From: Gymnodinialimonas phycosphaerae | GTDB taxonomy: Bacteria; Pseudomonadota; Alphaproteobacteria; Rhodobacterales; Rhodobacteraceae | Assembly: GCF_019195455.1 (NCBI RefSeq) | Contig: NZ_JAIMBW010000001.1 | Coordinates: 2,108,001-2,172,000, forward strand | Direction: 5' to 3' | Length of the DNA: 64,000 bases | Shown: piece by piece, positions 63,978 through 64,000 of the stretch | Position numbering within the stretch: position 1 is the stretch's first letter | Layout of the letters: every line of letters starts with the position of its first letter | Notes under the pieces: model-generated | The model's database searches: none | Told to the model about the DNA's origin: nothing | Seen by the model: only the letters and a program-made list of their open reading frames with translations | Made by a program: the position numbers and the translations under genes

Positions 63978-64000
63978 CTAGTGCGCGGGCTTGATGAACG
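63978..64000 (-). CDS. Possible 3' end of a gene running out of the window
   Basis: The minus strand ends ...FIKPAH followed by TAG. Too short to identify; may be a real C-terminus since the local composition is coding-like. Confidence 0.2.

Noticed and set aside
1..64000. CRISPR arrays, rRNA genes, IS transposases
   Set aside because: No regular spacer-repeat array, no rRNA-like conserved stretch and no transposase motif were seen on either strand.

Overview
The window is a high-GC alphaproteobacterial chromosome segment that fits the family Rhodobacteraceae (Roseobacter group). Several features support this: a split pccB/pccA propionyl-CoA carboxylase locus with a PccR-type regulator, a DHBP synthase fused to a degenerate GTP cyclohydrolase II domain, the nrdR-rib-nusB gene order, a tRNA-His without G-1, a GAAC-N7-GAAC LexA box, and many small proteins of the kind typical of that family. 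Genes are tightly packed and often overlap by 1-8 nt. The foreign-looking stretches are about 47.8-54.4 kb and 61-62.4 kb.

Layout. 1-8.5 kb: propionyl-CoA carboxylase (pccA partial, pccB), five small genes between the subunits, a Bcr/CflA-type MFS pump and the regulator pccR, with TTTGCAAA operators in front of pccB and pccR. 8.6-17.9 kb: a CoxG-like protein, two EamA transporters, an LysE exporter, YebC, two convergent SLC13-type carriers, a YmdB-like phosphodiesterase and 5-formyl-THF cyclo-ligase. 17.9-25.5 kb: a run of plus-strand genes (VOC protein, GNAT, J-domain protein, EEP hydrolase, M3 oligopeptidase, M19 dipeptidase), then CDGSH and DUF4389 proteins. 25.6-35.1 kb: an oxidoreductase, a globin-like protein, rpoH, an RluD-like synthase, tRNA-His, mmcB with a LexA box, a CaCA antiporter, and a two-gene membrane/ClpP-like operon. 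35.2-45.4 kb: riboflavin genes (nusB, ribH, ribBX, ribE, ribD, nrdR) split by a capsule block kpsS-wza/kpsD-like-kpsC on the opposite strand. 45.6-48.7 kb: DUF2161 protein, rpmB, copper protein PCuAC, LysE/RhtB exporter.

48.8-54.4 kb is the most striking part: a 5,311-bp unit bounded by two 337-bp direct repeats about 98% identical, with no indels. It carries a FimB-size tyrosine recombinase, an arsenate-resistance operon (an ArsR-ArsC fusion, a dedicated GAPDH, and ArsJ) and a phytase-like pseudogene cut exactly at the left repeat. The right repeat copy is the 3' part of an intact secreted-protein gene. I read it as a small integrative element that rebuilt the gene it entered. The arsR-arsC operator covers the start codon.

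54.8-64 kb: acyltransferase and CdsA (phospholipid synthesis), a ParB-like protein, a DNA methyltransferase with an Mrr-like tail, lepA, a low-GC patch (HNH-type protein, membrane protein, DUF2442), an alpha/beta hydrolase and a small protein. No rRNA, CRISPR array or IS transposase was seen. All product calls come from reading protein sequence and motifs, without database searches.
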